Shown: in pieces, positions 7,817-15,849 of the stretch
Numbering within the stretch: position 1 is the first letter of the stretch
How the letters are laid out: every line of letters begins with the position of its first letter
Origin: CAVTJL01 sp963735065
GTDB lineage: Bacteria > Pseudomonadota > Alphaproteobacteria > Geminicoccales > Geminicoccaceae
Direction: 5' to 3'
Length of the DNA: 64,000 nucleotides
Assembly (NCBI GenBank): GCA_963735065.1
Contig: CAVTJL010000008.1
Span: forward strand, 62,001-126,000
The notes under the pieces: generated by a model
The model's input: the letters and a program-made list of their open reading frames with translations, nothing else
Told to the model about the DNA's origin: nothing
The model's database searches: none
Translations under genes and position numbers: made by a program

Positions 7817-8943
7817 GCCGCGAGGCTCCAGGCGTAGCCATAGGCATCCTCGATCGCATCGACGACCCGATCCCACGAGAAGCGCTGCCGCACGAGGCTC
7901 TGGGCGTCCGCGGCGCGGCGCTGGGCTGCCGGGGGATCGGCGAGGACGCGGGCGATGCCCGAGGCCAGCGCCTCCGGCGTCGGCTCGACCACGAGAAGGG
8001 GTGCTGGATCGGCAAGCTCGGCGACGAGCCCTGTCCGCGTGGAGACGACCGGCGTTCCGGCCGCCATCGCCTCGAGCAGGGTGAGCGGCCCGCTCTCATA
8101 GTCGGCGGCATTGACGAGGCAGCTCGCGCGGCCCAGCCAGGCCCGCACCCCCTCGGGCGGTACGAAGCCCGCGAGGTCGATCTGCTGGGCGATGCCGAGA
8201 CGCTGGGCGCTGGCGCGCAGCGTTGCCTCGAGAGGCCCCTCGCCGACCAGCGCCAGCCGGCAGTCCACCCTCTGGGACAGGAGGGCAAAGGCCTCGAGCA
8301 GACGAAGCAGGCCCTTGCGGTAGCCGAGCCGGCCGACATAGAGCACCACGGGCGGCGCCATCGGCCGCCGGGTGCCGTCGAAGAAGCCGGCGTCGACGCC
8401 GTTCGGCACCACCAGCGGCATGCGGCCGTCGAGCCTGTAGTGCTGCGCCAGCTCGCGCGCGACGCCGGACGACACGGCGATGAGCTCGCGCGCATTGTCG
8501 AGATACCACTGCTCGTGGTGGCGTGAGAACAGGCGGGCGTTGAGCCGGATTGCCCGGGCGCGTGGTCCCGGCTCCGCGATGGCGCAGGTGTCGCTCAGCA
8601 TCGGGCTGTGGAAGGTGGCGACGATCGGCAGCCCGGTCCTGAGCCGCGGGAACAGCGGCAGATGGACGTGCAAAAGGTCGGCGCCCCTGGCTCCGTCCTG
8701 CAGCCAGCGGTCGAGCACGAGGCGCGCCGCCCGCTGATGGAAGGGCTGGATCGGGAAGCTCGGCACACGGTGGACCTCGATGCCCTCGACATCCACCTCG
8801 CGCCAGCTGTCGAAGCTCCGCCCGCGCGCCAGCACGAAGGGGTCGTGGCCGCGGTGCTGCAGGCGGCGCGCCACCTCCAGCACGTGCCGGCCGATCCCCT
8901 CGCGGGGCGGCATCGCGTTGTTGGTGAGGAGGGCGACGCGCAC
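7813..8943 (-). CDS. glycosyltransferase family 4
   Basis: A 376-residue GT4 enzyme with the glycine-rich acceptor loop MPPREGIGRHVLEVARRL, LLHVHLPLF, the hinge VSSGVARELAQHYRL, VPNGVDAGFF, VLYVGRLGYRKGLLRLLEAF and the donor-side ESGPLTLLEAMAAGTPVVST. All landmarks of a complete and probably active retaining enzyme are present. It lies 6 bases after the GT2 gene and overlaps the fused GT/kinase gene by four bases. Of the three GT4 proteins here it is closest to the PimA-like mannosyl/glucosyl group by its loop pattern, but the donor sugar cannot be assigned. Confidence 0.9.
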   Translation of the reverse strand: MRVALLTNNAMPPREGIGRHVLEVARRLQHRGHDPFVLARGRSFDSWREVDVEGIEVHRVPSFPIQPFHQRAARLVLDRWLQDGARGADLLHVHLPLFPRLRTGLPIVATFHSPMLSDTCAIAEPGPRARAIRLNARLFSRHHEQWYLDNARELIAVSSGVARELAQHYRLDGRMPLVVPNGVDAGFFDGTRRPMAPPVVLYVGRLGYRKGLLRLLEAFALLSQRVDCRLALVGEGPLEATLRASAQRLGIAQQIDLAGFVPPEGVRAWLGRASCLVNAADYESGPLTLLEAMAAGTPVVSTRTGLVAELADPAPLLVVEPTPEALASGIARVLADPPAAQRRAADAQSLVRQRFSWDRVVDAIEDAYGYAWSLAA

Positions 8944-8949
8944 GGTCGG

Positions 8950-9930
8950 TCAGGCGGCGGCGGGGACCGGCCGGCGGTGCCGGGCGGTCGAGGCCCAGTA
9001 GAAATCCTGCCCGCTCAGTCGCCGCACCAGCGCCTCGGGCAGCCGGGCGCCGAGGCGGCCGATCCGGTAGCCGGCGAGCCGTGCGGCCGTATCGAGGAGC
9101 GCATAGGGGACGAGCGCCGGCTGCTCGCGCGCCAGGGTGCGGAGCAGCCCTGCGACATAGCGGCGGCCGCGGGCCTCGTCCCGCTCGCAGGCGAGAAGCA
9201 GATGGCGGAAGGCCTCGCGCGTGTAGCCGATGTCGAACTGGCGGCGGAAGCTCTGGACGAGCCGCGTCGGATGGGTGTGGCTCACGACGGCCTCGGCCAC
9301 ATAGGCGATGGTCAGACCCTGCTCGAGCAGCTCGGCCGTGGCGATCGTCTCCTCGGAGACGAGGGTCTGGCGGAACCCGCCGATGCGGTCGAGGGCGGCG
9401 CACGACCAGGCGGCGCAGGCGTTCGAGCAGAAGTGGGTGTAGGAGCCGAAGCGGGGCCGGTCGGCAAGCGTCCGGCGGTGGCTCTCCGCCGGGTAGTTGA
9501 AGGCGCGGCCGAAGCGGGCGATCGGATCCGCGTCGGGGGCCGCCACCTGGCGCGCATAGCTCACCGCGGCAGCGCCGGTCTGCACGGGCTCGACCAGGGT
9601 CTCGAGGAACCGCCGGCTGATCGGGTAGGCATCCGGCGTCATCATCACGACGATGTCGGTCCCGAGACGACGTCTTGCCCGCTCGCGGGTCAGCCCGTGG
9701 TTGAAGGCGTGGCGTGCCACCACCCAGGTCTCGGCACCCAGCTCCCTGGCGCGCTCGATCGTGCCGTCGTCCGAGGACGAGTTCACGACCAGCACGCGCG
9801 GCCGGATCGGCGAGGCGAGGAGCGGCGGCAGGCAACGGTCGAGATGGCTTCGTGCGCGATGCGTGACGATGACGACGCCGACGCTCGGCGCGGATCGAGA
9901 GGCCCCGCAAGTGCTGCGATCGATGCTCAT
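8950..9930 (-). CDS. glycosyltransferase family 2, rhamnosyltransferase-like
   Basis: A 326-residue GT-A enzyme: SVGVVIVTHRARSHLDRCL, VLVVNSSSDDGT, FNHGLTRERARRRLG and the metal-site region VVMMTPDAYP, followed by the acceptor segment FCSNACAAWSCAALDRIGGF. The FNHGxTRxxAR pattern and SEETIATAELLEQG are typical of bacterial rhamnosyltransferase-like GT2 proteins. That suits a neighbour set making a CDP-6-deoxyhexose. The start chosen (MSIDRSTC) removes a Cys-rich in-frame extension of 25 codons that looks non-coding. A 71-base AT-rich gap separates it from the reductase gene and may contain its own promoter. Confidence 0.85.
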   Translation of the reverse strand: MSIDRSTCGASRSAPSVGVVIVTHRARSHLDRCLPPLLASPIRPRVLVVNSSSDDGTIERARELGAETWVVARHAFNHGLTRERARRRLGTDIVVMMTPDAYPISRRFLETLVEPVQTGAAAVSYARQVAAPDADPIARFGRAFNYPAESHRRTLADRPRFGSYTHFCSNACAAWSCAALDRIGGFRQTLVSEETIATAELLEQGLTIAYVAEAVVSHTHPTRLVQSFRRQFDIGYTREAFRHLLLACERDEARGRRYVAGLLRTLAREQPALVPYALLDTAARLAGYRIGRLGARLPEALVRRLSGQDFYWASTARHRRPVPAAA

Positions 9931-10001
9931 CACCGCCCCCGTCGTGCAGTCACCGCTTGAAGGGTGATCGAGCACGCATGATGAGCAACTATTTGGAAAA
10001 A
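9931..10001 (-). promoter_or_regulatory. possible internal promoter of the glycosyltransferase genes
   Basis: The gap between the reductase stop and the GT2 start is AT-rich over its upstream half. Read leftward it contains ATTGATTTTTCC, which resembles the ATTGATTTTCTC box in front of rfbG. A -35-like TTGATT is present, but the -10 about 17 bases on (ATCATG) is poor, so this is only a candidate. Confidence 0.3.
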
Positions 10002-10961
10002 TCAATCCATAGTTGAATATTGCCCGCCGACGCTCGCCAGGTACCAGTCGGCCGCGCGATCCCAGGCGCGCTCGATGCGCCAGCCGGGCACCTGCTCGGT
10101 CAAGGGATCCCGGTTGCAGCGCACCAGCGGCTCGTCGATCGGTGTCGGATCGGCTGCAAGCTCGATCGGGCAGGGTCGGTCCAGCCGCTCGCGCATTGCG
10201 ACGGCAAAGCGCTCGGCGAAATCCGCCACGGTCTCGATATAGCCGCTGGGCGCCAGGCGATGCGTCGCCGAGGCGCCGACGAGGAAGCGGGCGAAGCGGG
10301 CATAGCTCAGGGCCAGCAGGTCGACATGGACGAAGTCGCGCACGAGGTGCGGCTGCTCCACGATCGCCGCCTGCCCGGCGAGCCAGCGCCTTGCCAGGGT
10401 CGTCGTCAGCCCCGGCTTCTCGAGCGGCCCGAAGGGGTGCGGAATCGTGAGCTTGCCGACGGTCATGCGTCGGCGCTCGGCCTGGTAGCGGAGGATCTGC
10501 CAGCTCAGCGTCTTGGCGAGGCCGTAGGCGGTGACGGCGCCGGTAGGCGGCGTGCTGCGCCCCTCGTCGGCCTCGAGGACCGAGCCGGTCACGAGGATCG
10601 TCCGGCAGCCTCGCGCCAGCAGGGCATCCAGCACCTCCTCGAGCCTGTGCGTGTTGGCGGCGACGGCAGCTTCCACGGCAAAGCCGGGGCTGCGATGGTC
10701 ACGCGTCTCGGCGCCGTGATGGCAAAGGAGGTCGAAGGGATCGGCGGCGGCGATCGCCGCCAGGAAGCGTGCGTCGCCGAAGGCGCAGTCCTCGATCAGC
10801 TGGGCGACCTTGCCGGCACGCGCGAGGCGCAGGGCCGCGGGCGGCGGATAGGCGGCGAGCTGGCGACGGCAGGTGGCTCGCACGACGAAGCCCTCGGCCA
10901 CCAACGCCTCGACGAACCAACACCCGGTGAACGAGCTCACCCCGGTGAACAGCGCATGCAT
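10002..10961 (-). CDS. NAD-dependent epimerase/dehydratase-family reductase
   Basis: A 319-residue extended short-chain dehydrogenase. The Rossmann loop is TGVSSFTGCWFVEAL, the catalytic Tyr-x3-Lys is YGLAK, and VTGSVLEADEGRS supplies the catalytic Ser region. The length suits a sugar-nucleotide reductase or epimerase. It starts on the stop codon of the RfbC-like gene (TGATG) and follows rfbG-rfbF-rfbC, so the likely substrate is a CDP-4-keto-6-deoxyhexose, which it would reduce at C4. That assignment rests on context. Its family also includes the abequose/paratose synthases, but the 3-deoxygenase needed for those sugars is not in this cluster. Confidence 0.8.
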   Translation of the reverse strand: MHALFTGVSSFTGCWFVEALVAEGFVVRATCRRQLAAYPPPAALRLARAGKVAQLIEDCAFGDARFLAAIAAADPFDLLCHHGAETRDHRSPGFAVEAAVAANTHRLEEVLDALLARGCRTILVTGSVLEADEGRSTPPTGAVTAYGLAKTLSWQILRYQAERRRMTVGKLTIPHPFGPLEKPGLTTTLARRWLAGQAAIVEQPHLVRDFVHVDLLALSYARFARFLVGASATHRLAPSGYIETVADFAERFAVAMRERLDRPCPIELAADPTPIDEPLVRCNRDPLTEQVPGWRIERAWDRAADWYLASVGGQYSTMD

Positions 10962-11509
10962 CAGAGGGCGCTGTGCTGGGCCGGATCGAAATCGGGATGG
11001 CGGCGGTCCCGCTCGGAGACGAGCCGCGGCGGGAACGGCCACCCGAGCGCGAAGGTCGGATCGTCCCAGCGGATGCCGCGCTCCTGCTCGGGGGCGTAGG
11101 GGCTCGAGGCGTAGTAGGCGACGATGACGTCGTCGGTGAGGCTGAGAAAGCCGTGTGCGCAGCGTGGCGGCACCACGACCGCCCGGTACGCGTCGGCGCT
11201 CAGCTCCTGGCCGACATGGCGGCCGAAGTCCCGCGACGCGGGCCGAAGGTCGAGCACGACGTCGAAGATGGCGCCCTTGAGGCAGACCACGAGCTTGGCC
11301 TCGTCCGCCGGGGGAAGCTGGTAGTGGAGCCCACGGAGCGTGCCGGCCCGGGTCGTGAAGGACGCGTTGGCCTGCGCCACCGACAGATCGATGCCGAGCT
11401 CGGCCAGGGCGTCGCGGCAGAGGCAACGAAGATAGCAGCCCCGTTCGTCCCTGTGCGGCTCGAGCGCCAGCAGCTTCACGCCGGGCAGGCTCTCGGCCAG
11501 GAGCTGCAT
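10961..11509 (-). CDS. RfbC-like sugar-nucleotide 3,5-epimerase
   Basis: A 182-residue cupin of the dTDP-4-dehydrorhamnose 3,5-epimerase family. The catalytic His lies in LRGLHYQLPP, the second conserved stretch is PPRCAHGFLSL, and VVCLKGAIFDVVLDLR forms the core strand. In classical rhamnose synthesis it acts on dTDP-4-keto-6-deoxyglucose, but no rmlA, rmlB or rmlD is present. It is flanked by CDP-glucose genes with one-base overlaps on both sides, so a CDP-linked 4-keto sugar is the probable substrate. It epimerises C3, C5 or both. Confidence 0.87.
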   Translation of the reverse strand: MQLLAESLPGVKLLALEPHRDERGCYLRCLCRDALAELGIDLSVAQANASFTTRAGTLRGLHYQLPPADEAKLVVCLKGAIFDVVLDLRPASRDFGRHVGQELSADAYRAVVVPPRCAHGFLSLTDDVIVAYYASSPYAPEQERGIRWDDPTFALGWPFPPRLVSERDRRHPDFDPAQHSAL

Positions 11510-12321
11510 CAGCGGGCGCCCTGCCCGAGCCAGGGTGCGGACCCGTCCTCCCAAAGGCCCACCATCTGGTCGCGGTCGCGGATCGTGTCGACGCTGGACC
11601 AGAAGCCCTCGTGGCGGAAGACGCGAAGCTCGCCCTCGGCGGCGAGCCGGCGCAGCGGCTCCTGCTCGAGGACGCATCCCTGGTCGGTCGAGAGGTAGTC
11701 GAGGAAGCCCCGCCGGAAGAAGAAGAAGCCGGCATTGATCCAGTCTTCCTCGCGCCGTGGCTTCTCGTCGAAGCGAAGCGCGCGGCCGTCGTTGAGCTCG
11801 ACGCACCCATACTGGGAGGGCGGATGGACGCCCAGCATCGTGCCGAGGCCCTCGTGCGAGCGGTGGAACAGGAACTCGGCCGCGAGGTCGACGTCGGTGA
11901 GGCCGTCGCCATAGGTCACGGCGAAATGCTCGGCCTCGCCCAGATAGCGTTCCACCGCGCGCGCTACTCTGGCACCCGTCATCGCGTCCCGGCCGGTATG
12001 GGCGATCGTCACCTCCCAGTCCGGGGCCCGGTCGACCTGATGGTAGCTTACCTGACGATCCCTGAGGTCGAGGGTGAAGTCCTGGTGCAGCGCAGGGAAG
12101 TTGAGGAAGTAGCTGCTGATGACGTCGCCGCGCCAGCCCGTGCAGAGCACGAAGCGGCGAAAGCCGCAGCGGTCGTAGCACTGCATGACATGCAAGAGCA
12201 GCGGCCGGCCGCCGATGTCCACCATGGGCTTGGGCAGGCTCTGCGCGACCTCGCCGAGCCGTGTCCCGCGGCCGCCGCAGAGGATGAAGACGGGTATCTC
12301 AGCCAGCGGCGAGGAGCGCAT
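11509..12321 (-). CDS. rfbF: glucose-1-phosphate cytidylyltransferase
   Basis: Makes CDP-glucose from CTP and glucose 1-phosphate. The N-terminal nucleotide loop VFILCGGRGTRLGE and LPKPMVDIGGRPLL are diagnostic, with FAVTYGDGLTDVDL holding the metal-binding Asp and EEDWINAGFFFF the sugar site. It has 270 residues, slightly longer than the usual ~257. The start was placed at MRSSPLAEIP, giving a 23-base overlap with rfbG; an upstream in-frame ATG would overlap by 83 bases. It is the committing step of the CDP-6-deoxyhexose route in this operon. Confidence 0.93.
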   Translation of the reverse strand: MRSSPLAEIPVFILCGGRGTRLGEVAQSLPKPMVDIGGRPLLLHVMQCYDRCGFRRFVLCTGWRGDVISSYFLNFPALHQDFTLDLRDRQVSYHQVDRAPDWEVTIAHTGRDAMTGARVARAVERYLGEAEHFAVTYGDGLTDVDLAAEFLFHRSHEGLGTMLGVHPPSQYGCVELNDGRALRFDEKPRREEDWINAGFFFFRRGFLDYLSTDQGCVLEQEPLRRLAAEGELRVFRHEGFWSSVDTIRDRDQMVGLWEDGSAPWLGQGAR

Positions 12322-13417
12322 CGGCGTGCCCTCTGGCGAGATCCTCCCAGGGCCTGGGCACCGTCGCCAGGCGTTCGCCATAGGCCTCGATCTGCTCGTA
12401 GAGCCAGCCCATGTCCGGGTCGGCCAGGAACGCCCGGTACCCCTCGGCCGTCCAGGCGACGACCTCGGCCGTCGTGAGCTGAGGACGCCAGCCGAGCTGG
12501 CGCCGGGCGCGCTCGGTGACGAGACGCAGGATCGGGGTCTCGGGTGGCCCGGCCCGGCCCGGAGCGTCGATCTTGCCGCCGCCCAGGCCTCTCACCAGCG
12601 CCTCGGCCACCTGCCGGACGGTCCATTCGGCACCCGCCTCCGGCCCGAAGTTCCAGGGGCGGGCGTGAAGCGCCGGCTCGTCGAAGAGAGCCTGGGCCAG
12701 CTGCAGATAGCCGCTTACCGCGTCCAGAACGTGCTGCCAGGGCCGCACCGCGTCGGGATGGCGAAGCTGGGCCGGGTGTCCGGCGGCAACAGCGCGCACC
12801 AGGTCCGGCACGAGGCGATGGGGGCTGAGATCGCCGCCTCCGATCACGTTGCCGGCCCGCGCCGTCGCGACGCCGCAGCCCCGCCACGGGGGAAAGAAGC
12901 AGGCGCGATAGGCGCCGGCGACCAGCTCGGCTGCGGCCTTGCTGGCGCTGTAGGGGTCCTCGCCACCCAGCATGTCGGCCTCGGCGCAGGGCCGGCTCGG
13001 GTCCGCATAGCACTTGTCGCTGGTCACGAGGACCATGGCCCGCAGCGAGGGCGCGTGCCGTGCCGCCTCGAGCACGGCGAGCGTGCCGCCGATATTGGTG
13101 TCGAAGGTGTCGAGTGGCCGCTCCAGGCTCTCGAAGACGATCGCCTGGCCCGCCAGATGGAGGATGATCTCCGGCTGGGCCCGGCTCACCACGCCAGCCA
13201 CGAGCTGCCGGTCCCGCACGTCGCCCTCGATATGGCGCAGCCGCCCGTCGAGGGCGAGGCGCTGCCAGAGCGAGGGTGACTGCCTCGGCGCCAGGGCCAG
13301 GCCCGTGACCTCGGCACCCAGCTCCGTGAGCCATGCCGCCAGCCAGGAACCCTTGAAGCCGGTATGCCCCGTCAGAAGGACGCGGCGGCCGCGCCAGAAC
13401 GAGAGGTCGATGCGCAT
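12299..13417 (-). CDS. rfbG: CDP-glucose 4,6-dehydratase
   Basis: Converts CDP-glucose to CDP-4-keto-6-deoxyglucose with bound NAD. The start region RRVLLTGHTGFKGSWLAAWL is the characteristic RfbG form of the Rossmann loop; LVTSDKCYAD gives the catalytic Thr/Ser region and DPYSASKAAAELV the Tyr-x3-Lys. It has 372 residues, normal for the family. The start has GGAG about 5 bases upstream and was preferred over an ATG 12 codons earlier. It is the first gene of the leftward polysaccharide operon, and a well-formed promoter lies about 80 bases upstream. Confidence 0.94.
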   Translation of the reverse strand: MRIDLSFWRGRRVLLTGHTGFKGSWLAAWLTELGAEVTGLALAPRQSPSLWQRLALDGRLRHIEGDVRDRQLVAGVVSRAQPEIILHLAGQAIVFESLERPLDTFDTNIGGTLAVLEAARHAPSLRAMVLVTSDKCYADPSRPCAEADMLGGEDPYSASKAAAELVAGAYRACFFPPWRGCGVATARAGNVIGGGDLSPHRLVPDLVRAVAAGHPAQLRHPDAVRPWQHVLDAVSGYLQLAQALFDEPALHARPWNFGPEAGAEWTVRQVAEALVRGLGGGKIDAPGRAGPPETPILRLVTERARRQLGWRPQLTTAEVVAWTAEGYRAFLADPDMGWLYEQIEAYGERLATVPRPWEDLARGHADALLAAG

Positions 13418-13494
13418 CCTGTCTCCGCCCGCTGAGCCCGCCCGAGCCGCCACGGCGCCTTTGGCGTTATATCAACCTTTACGATAGTTTTAGA

Positions 13495-13523
13495 TTGATA
13501 ATCGCGCAGAGAGAGAAAATCAA
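13495..13523 (-). promoter_or_regulatory. probable sigma-70-type promoter of the rfbG operon
   Basis: Reading leftward, TTGATT (13523-13518) and TATCAA (13500-13495) are separated by 17 bases in an otherwise AT-rich gap ahead of rfbG. The two hexamers lie inside an inverted repeat (ATTGAT and ATCAAT about 19 bases apart), which could also be an operator half-site pair. No other promoter-like pair in this gap is as good. Confidence 0.55.
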
Positions 13524-13553
13524 TGCCTCTTCGCGGCGCTCTTCGGGCGCCCG

Positions 13554-14651
13554 TCAAGCCGTGACGTTCTGGAGCGCCAGGGCGCGGACCCGGGCCGCCG
13601 CGCCTGCGAGATCGTCGCCCGCCTCCGCCGTCGGGGCCTCGAACGGCGTGCCGAGGCGCACCGCCAGCCCCCGCTCGACCAGGCGCTCGTGCAGCCGCGT
13701 CAGATCCCGGCCATAGGTCGCCATGCCGAGCAGGCGACCGGCTTTTCCGATGGCGCCCAGCGGGCCGTCGCCGCGCAGCGCGCGGCCGATCGTCTGGTGC
13801 ACGAGCGTGCGGGCATCGCCACGGACGGGGAGGGGGAAGATGGCGAGCGGGCGGCCGAGACGAGCCACCTCGACCATCATCGAGACGCTGTCGCCGCTGA
13901 CGACGAAGCGGTCGGCGAGCCCGAGCAGCGCCAGGTAGGGGTTGTCGGGGTCGTCGGGCCGCCAGCGGTGGAGCGTCGCCTCGCCGGGCAGGCCGGCCGC
14001 CAGCGCCTCGACGACCTCGGCCGAGGTTCGCCGGCTCGTCGTCAGGTAGACCCAGCCGCCGTCGCGCTCGCGGAGCGCCGCAAGCTCGCGCAGAAGCTCC
14101 AGGGCGACCTCGCGGTCGAAGCGATAGGGCTGGGTCTCCCCGCCGATCAGGACGGCGGTGAGCGGTCGCGGCAGGCGATCGAGGCGCTCGCGCCAGCGCC
14201 CGGCGGCGGCCTCCACCGCGGTGGGATCTGCCCGCATCAGGGGCAGGTCGAGGTGGACGACATTGGGGGCGGCCGGCACCTGGTACTGCGGCGGCGCCAC
14301 GACGAGCTCATAGTCCCCGAGCCGTCGGCGGGGCCGCCCGACGACGACGAGCCGCGTCCGGCCGCCCGACTGCTCCTTGACCCACAGCGCCGCCATGGTG
14401 GGGCGCCGGCCGACGGTGACGATCACGTCCGGCCAGGGTGGCTCGAGGCGATCCGAGCGCTCGGGGTCGAGATGGTCGAGCGTCGGGCGGAAGCCGGGCT
14501 TGCCCAGCACCCACTCCGGACGCGGCAGCACGGTCTTCAGCGTATAGGGCAGCCCCGTGGCGTCGATCAGCAGGCGCGCCTGGGCATTGTCGCCGAGCTT
14601 GTCGGCGAGCAGGAGCCAGACATCGGGTGGCGTGGAGGCTTCCGGCGGCAT
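13554..14651 (-). CDS. ELM1/GtrOC1-family protein
   Basis: A 365-residue soluble protein of the family named after plant ELM1 (DUF1022). Landmarks are LLADKLGDNAQARLL near the start, VGRRPTMAAL, LTAVLIGGETQPYRFD, TTSRRTSAEVVEAL and the C-terminal DRFVVSGDSVSMMVEVA. The fold is GT-B-like and bacterial members are found beside lipopolysaccharide genes, so a glycosyltransferase-type role is likely but not demonstrated. It is transcribed leftward and lies just upstream of the rfbG promoter region, so it could feed read-through into the polysaccharide operon. Confidence 0.8.
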   Translation of the reverse strand: MPPEASTPPDVWLLLADKLGDNAQARLLIDATGLPYTLKTVLPRPEWVLGKPGFRPTLDHLDPERSDRLEPPWPDVIVTVGRRPTMAALWVKEQSGGRTRLVVVGRPRRRLGDYELVVAPPQYQVPAAPNVVHLDLPLMRADPTAVEAAAGRWRERLDRLPRPLTAVLIGGETQPYRFDREVALELLRELAALRERDGGWVYLTTSRRTSAEVVEALAAGLPGEATLHRWRPDDPDNPYLALLGLADRFVVSGDSVSMMVEVARLGRPLAIFPLPVRGDARTLVHQTIGRALRGDGPLGAIGKAGRLLGMATYGRDLTRLHERLVERGLAVRLGTPFEAPTAEAGDDLAGAAARVRALALQNVTA

Positions 14652-14843
14652 GCCGGGGCTCTAGCACCTGGGCCCGCCGCCGTCAGCCGGTGCCTTCGCG
14701 CGGCGCTCTCAGACCAGCATCACCCACCCCCCGCTCGGCGGCCGGGCCGGTGCGGCGCATGCCGGCGGTTGGCTACCGCACGTCCTGGGTTACCTCCCGC
14801 GCAAGGGCCGCTAAGATGGGAGCCGAGGGCTCGGGGGCATGCT
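14652..14843 (+). promoter_or_regulatory. divergent intergenic region ahead of the permease pair
   Basis: This gap separates the ELM1-family gene from the rightward permeases. A TAAGAT hexamer at 14811-14816 could serve as a -10, with weak -35 candidates 16-17 bases before it. The sequence is GC-rich and I see no operator or riboswitch. Confidence 0.25.
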
Positions 14844-15842
14844 GTGCTGCGCTACATCGTTCATCGAATCATGGTGATGGTGCCGACGCTGATCGCGATC
14901 AGCATCCTCACCTTCATCATCATCCAGCTGCCGCCGGGCGATTTCCTCACCAACATGCTGACGGAGATGCAGGCCGAGGGCAGTGCCGTCGCCCAGGACA
15001 AGATCGCCTATCTGCGCGAGCTCTACGGGCTCGACCAGCCGCTCTGGCAGCAATATCTCCATTGGGCCTGGGGGCTGCTGCATGGCGATCTCGGCTGGTC
15101 GTTCGAGTATGACCGCCCGGTGACGGAGGTCATCGGGGATCGCGTGCTCCTCACCTTCATCCTGTCCTTCTCGACGATCCTCCTCACCTGGGCGATCGCG
15201 TTCCCGATCGGGATCTACAGCGCAACGCACAAATACAGCTGGGCCGACCACGGCCTCACCTTCCTGGGCTTCCTGGGTCTCGCCACGCCGAACTTCCTGC
15301 TGGCGCTCGTCCTCCTCTACTTCGCCAATGTGTGGTTCGGGACCTCGATCGGCGGGCTCATGGACCCTCACTTCGTCGACCAGCCGATGAGCCTGGCCAA
15401 GCTGGGCTCGGTCCTGGGGCATATGTGGATTCCGGTCTTGATCATCGGCACGTCCGGAACGGCAGGCATGATCCGCCGGCTTCGCGCCAACCTTCTGGAC
15501 GAGCTTCAAAAACCCTATGTCGTGACCGCCAAGGCGAAGGGCCTGCCACGCGGCCGTGCCCTGATCAAGTACCCGCTGCGGATGGCCATCAACCCGTTCA
15601 TCGCCGACATCGGCAACATGCTGCCCGAGTTCATCAGCGGCGCGGCGCTCGTCTCGGTGGTGCTGTCGCTGCCGACCACGGGACCGGTGCTGGTCCGTGC
15701 GCTTCAGGTGCAGGACATGTACCTTGCAGGCTCGTTCCTGATGCTCGAGGCGTTCCTCGTCGTCTTTGGTGTCCTCGTCTCCGACTTGCTGCTGGCTTGG
15801 CTCGATCCGCGCATCCGCTTCGGTGCCGGACAGGAACGGTGA
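14844..15842 (+). CDS. ABC transporter permease, oligopeptide type (OppB/DppB-like)
   Basis: A 332-residue inner-membrane permease with about six spans. It begins MLRYIVHRIMVMVPTLIA, the standard OppB/DppB N-terminal helix, and carries the ATPase-contact EAA-type loop around KPYVVTAKAKGLPRGRALIK. The GTG at 14844 gives exactly the family N-terminus; a nearby ATG at 14839 is out of frame. A second permease follows after seven bases. No substrate-binding protein or ATPase gene is adjacent, so the transporter must be completed from elsewhere. Substrate (peptide, opine or similar) unknown. Confidence 0.88.
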   Translation: MLRYIVHRIMVMVPTLIAISILTFIIIQLPPGDFLTNMLTEMQAEGSAVAQDKIAYLRELYGLDQPLWQQYLHWAWGLLHGDLGWSFEYDRPVTEVIGDRVLLTFILSFSTILLTWAIAFPIGIYSATHKYSWADHGLTFLGFLGLATPNFLLALVLLYFANVWFGTSIGGLMDPHFVDQPMSLAKLGSVLGHMWIPVLIIGTSGTAGMIRRLRANLLDELQKPYVVTAKAKGLPRGRALIKYPLRMAINPFIADIGNMLPEFISGAALVSVVLSLPTTGPVLVRALQVQDMYLAGSFLMLEAFLVVFGVLVSDLLLAWLDPRIRFGAGQER

Positions 15843-15849
15843 GGGCTGC

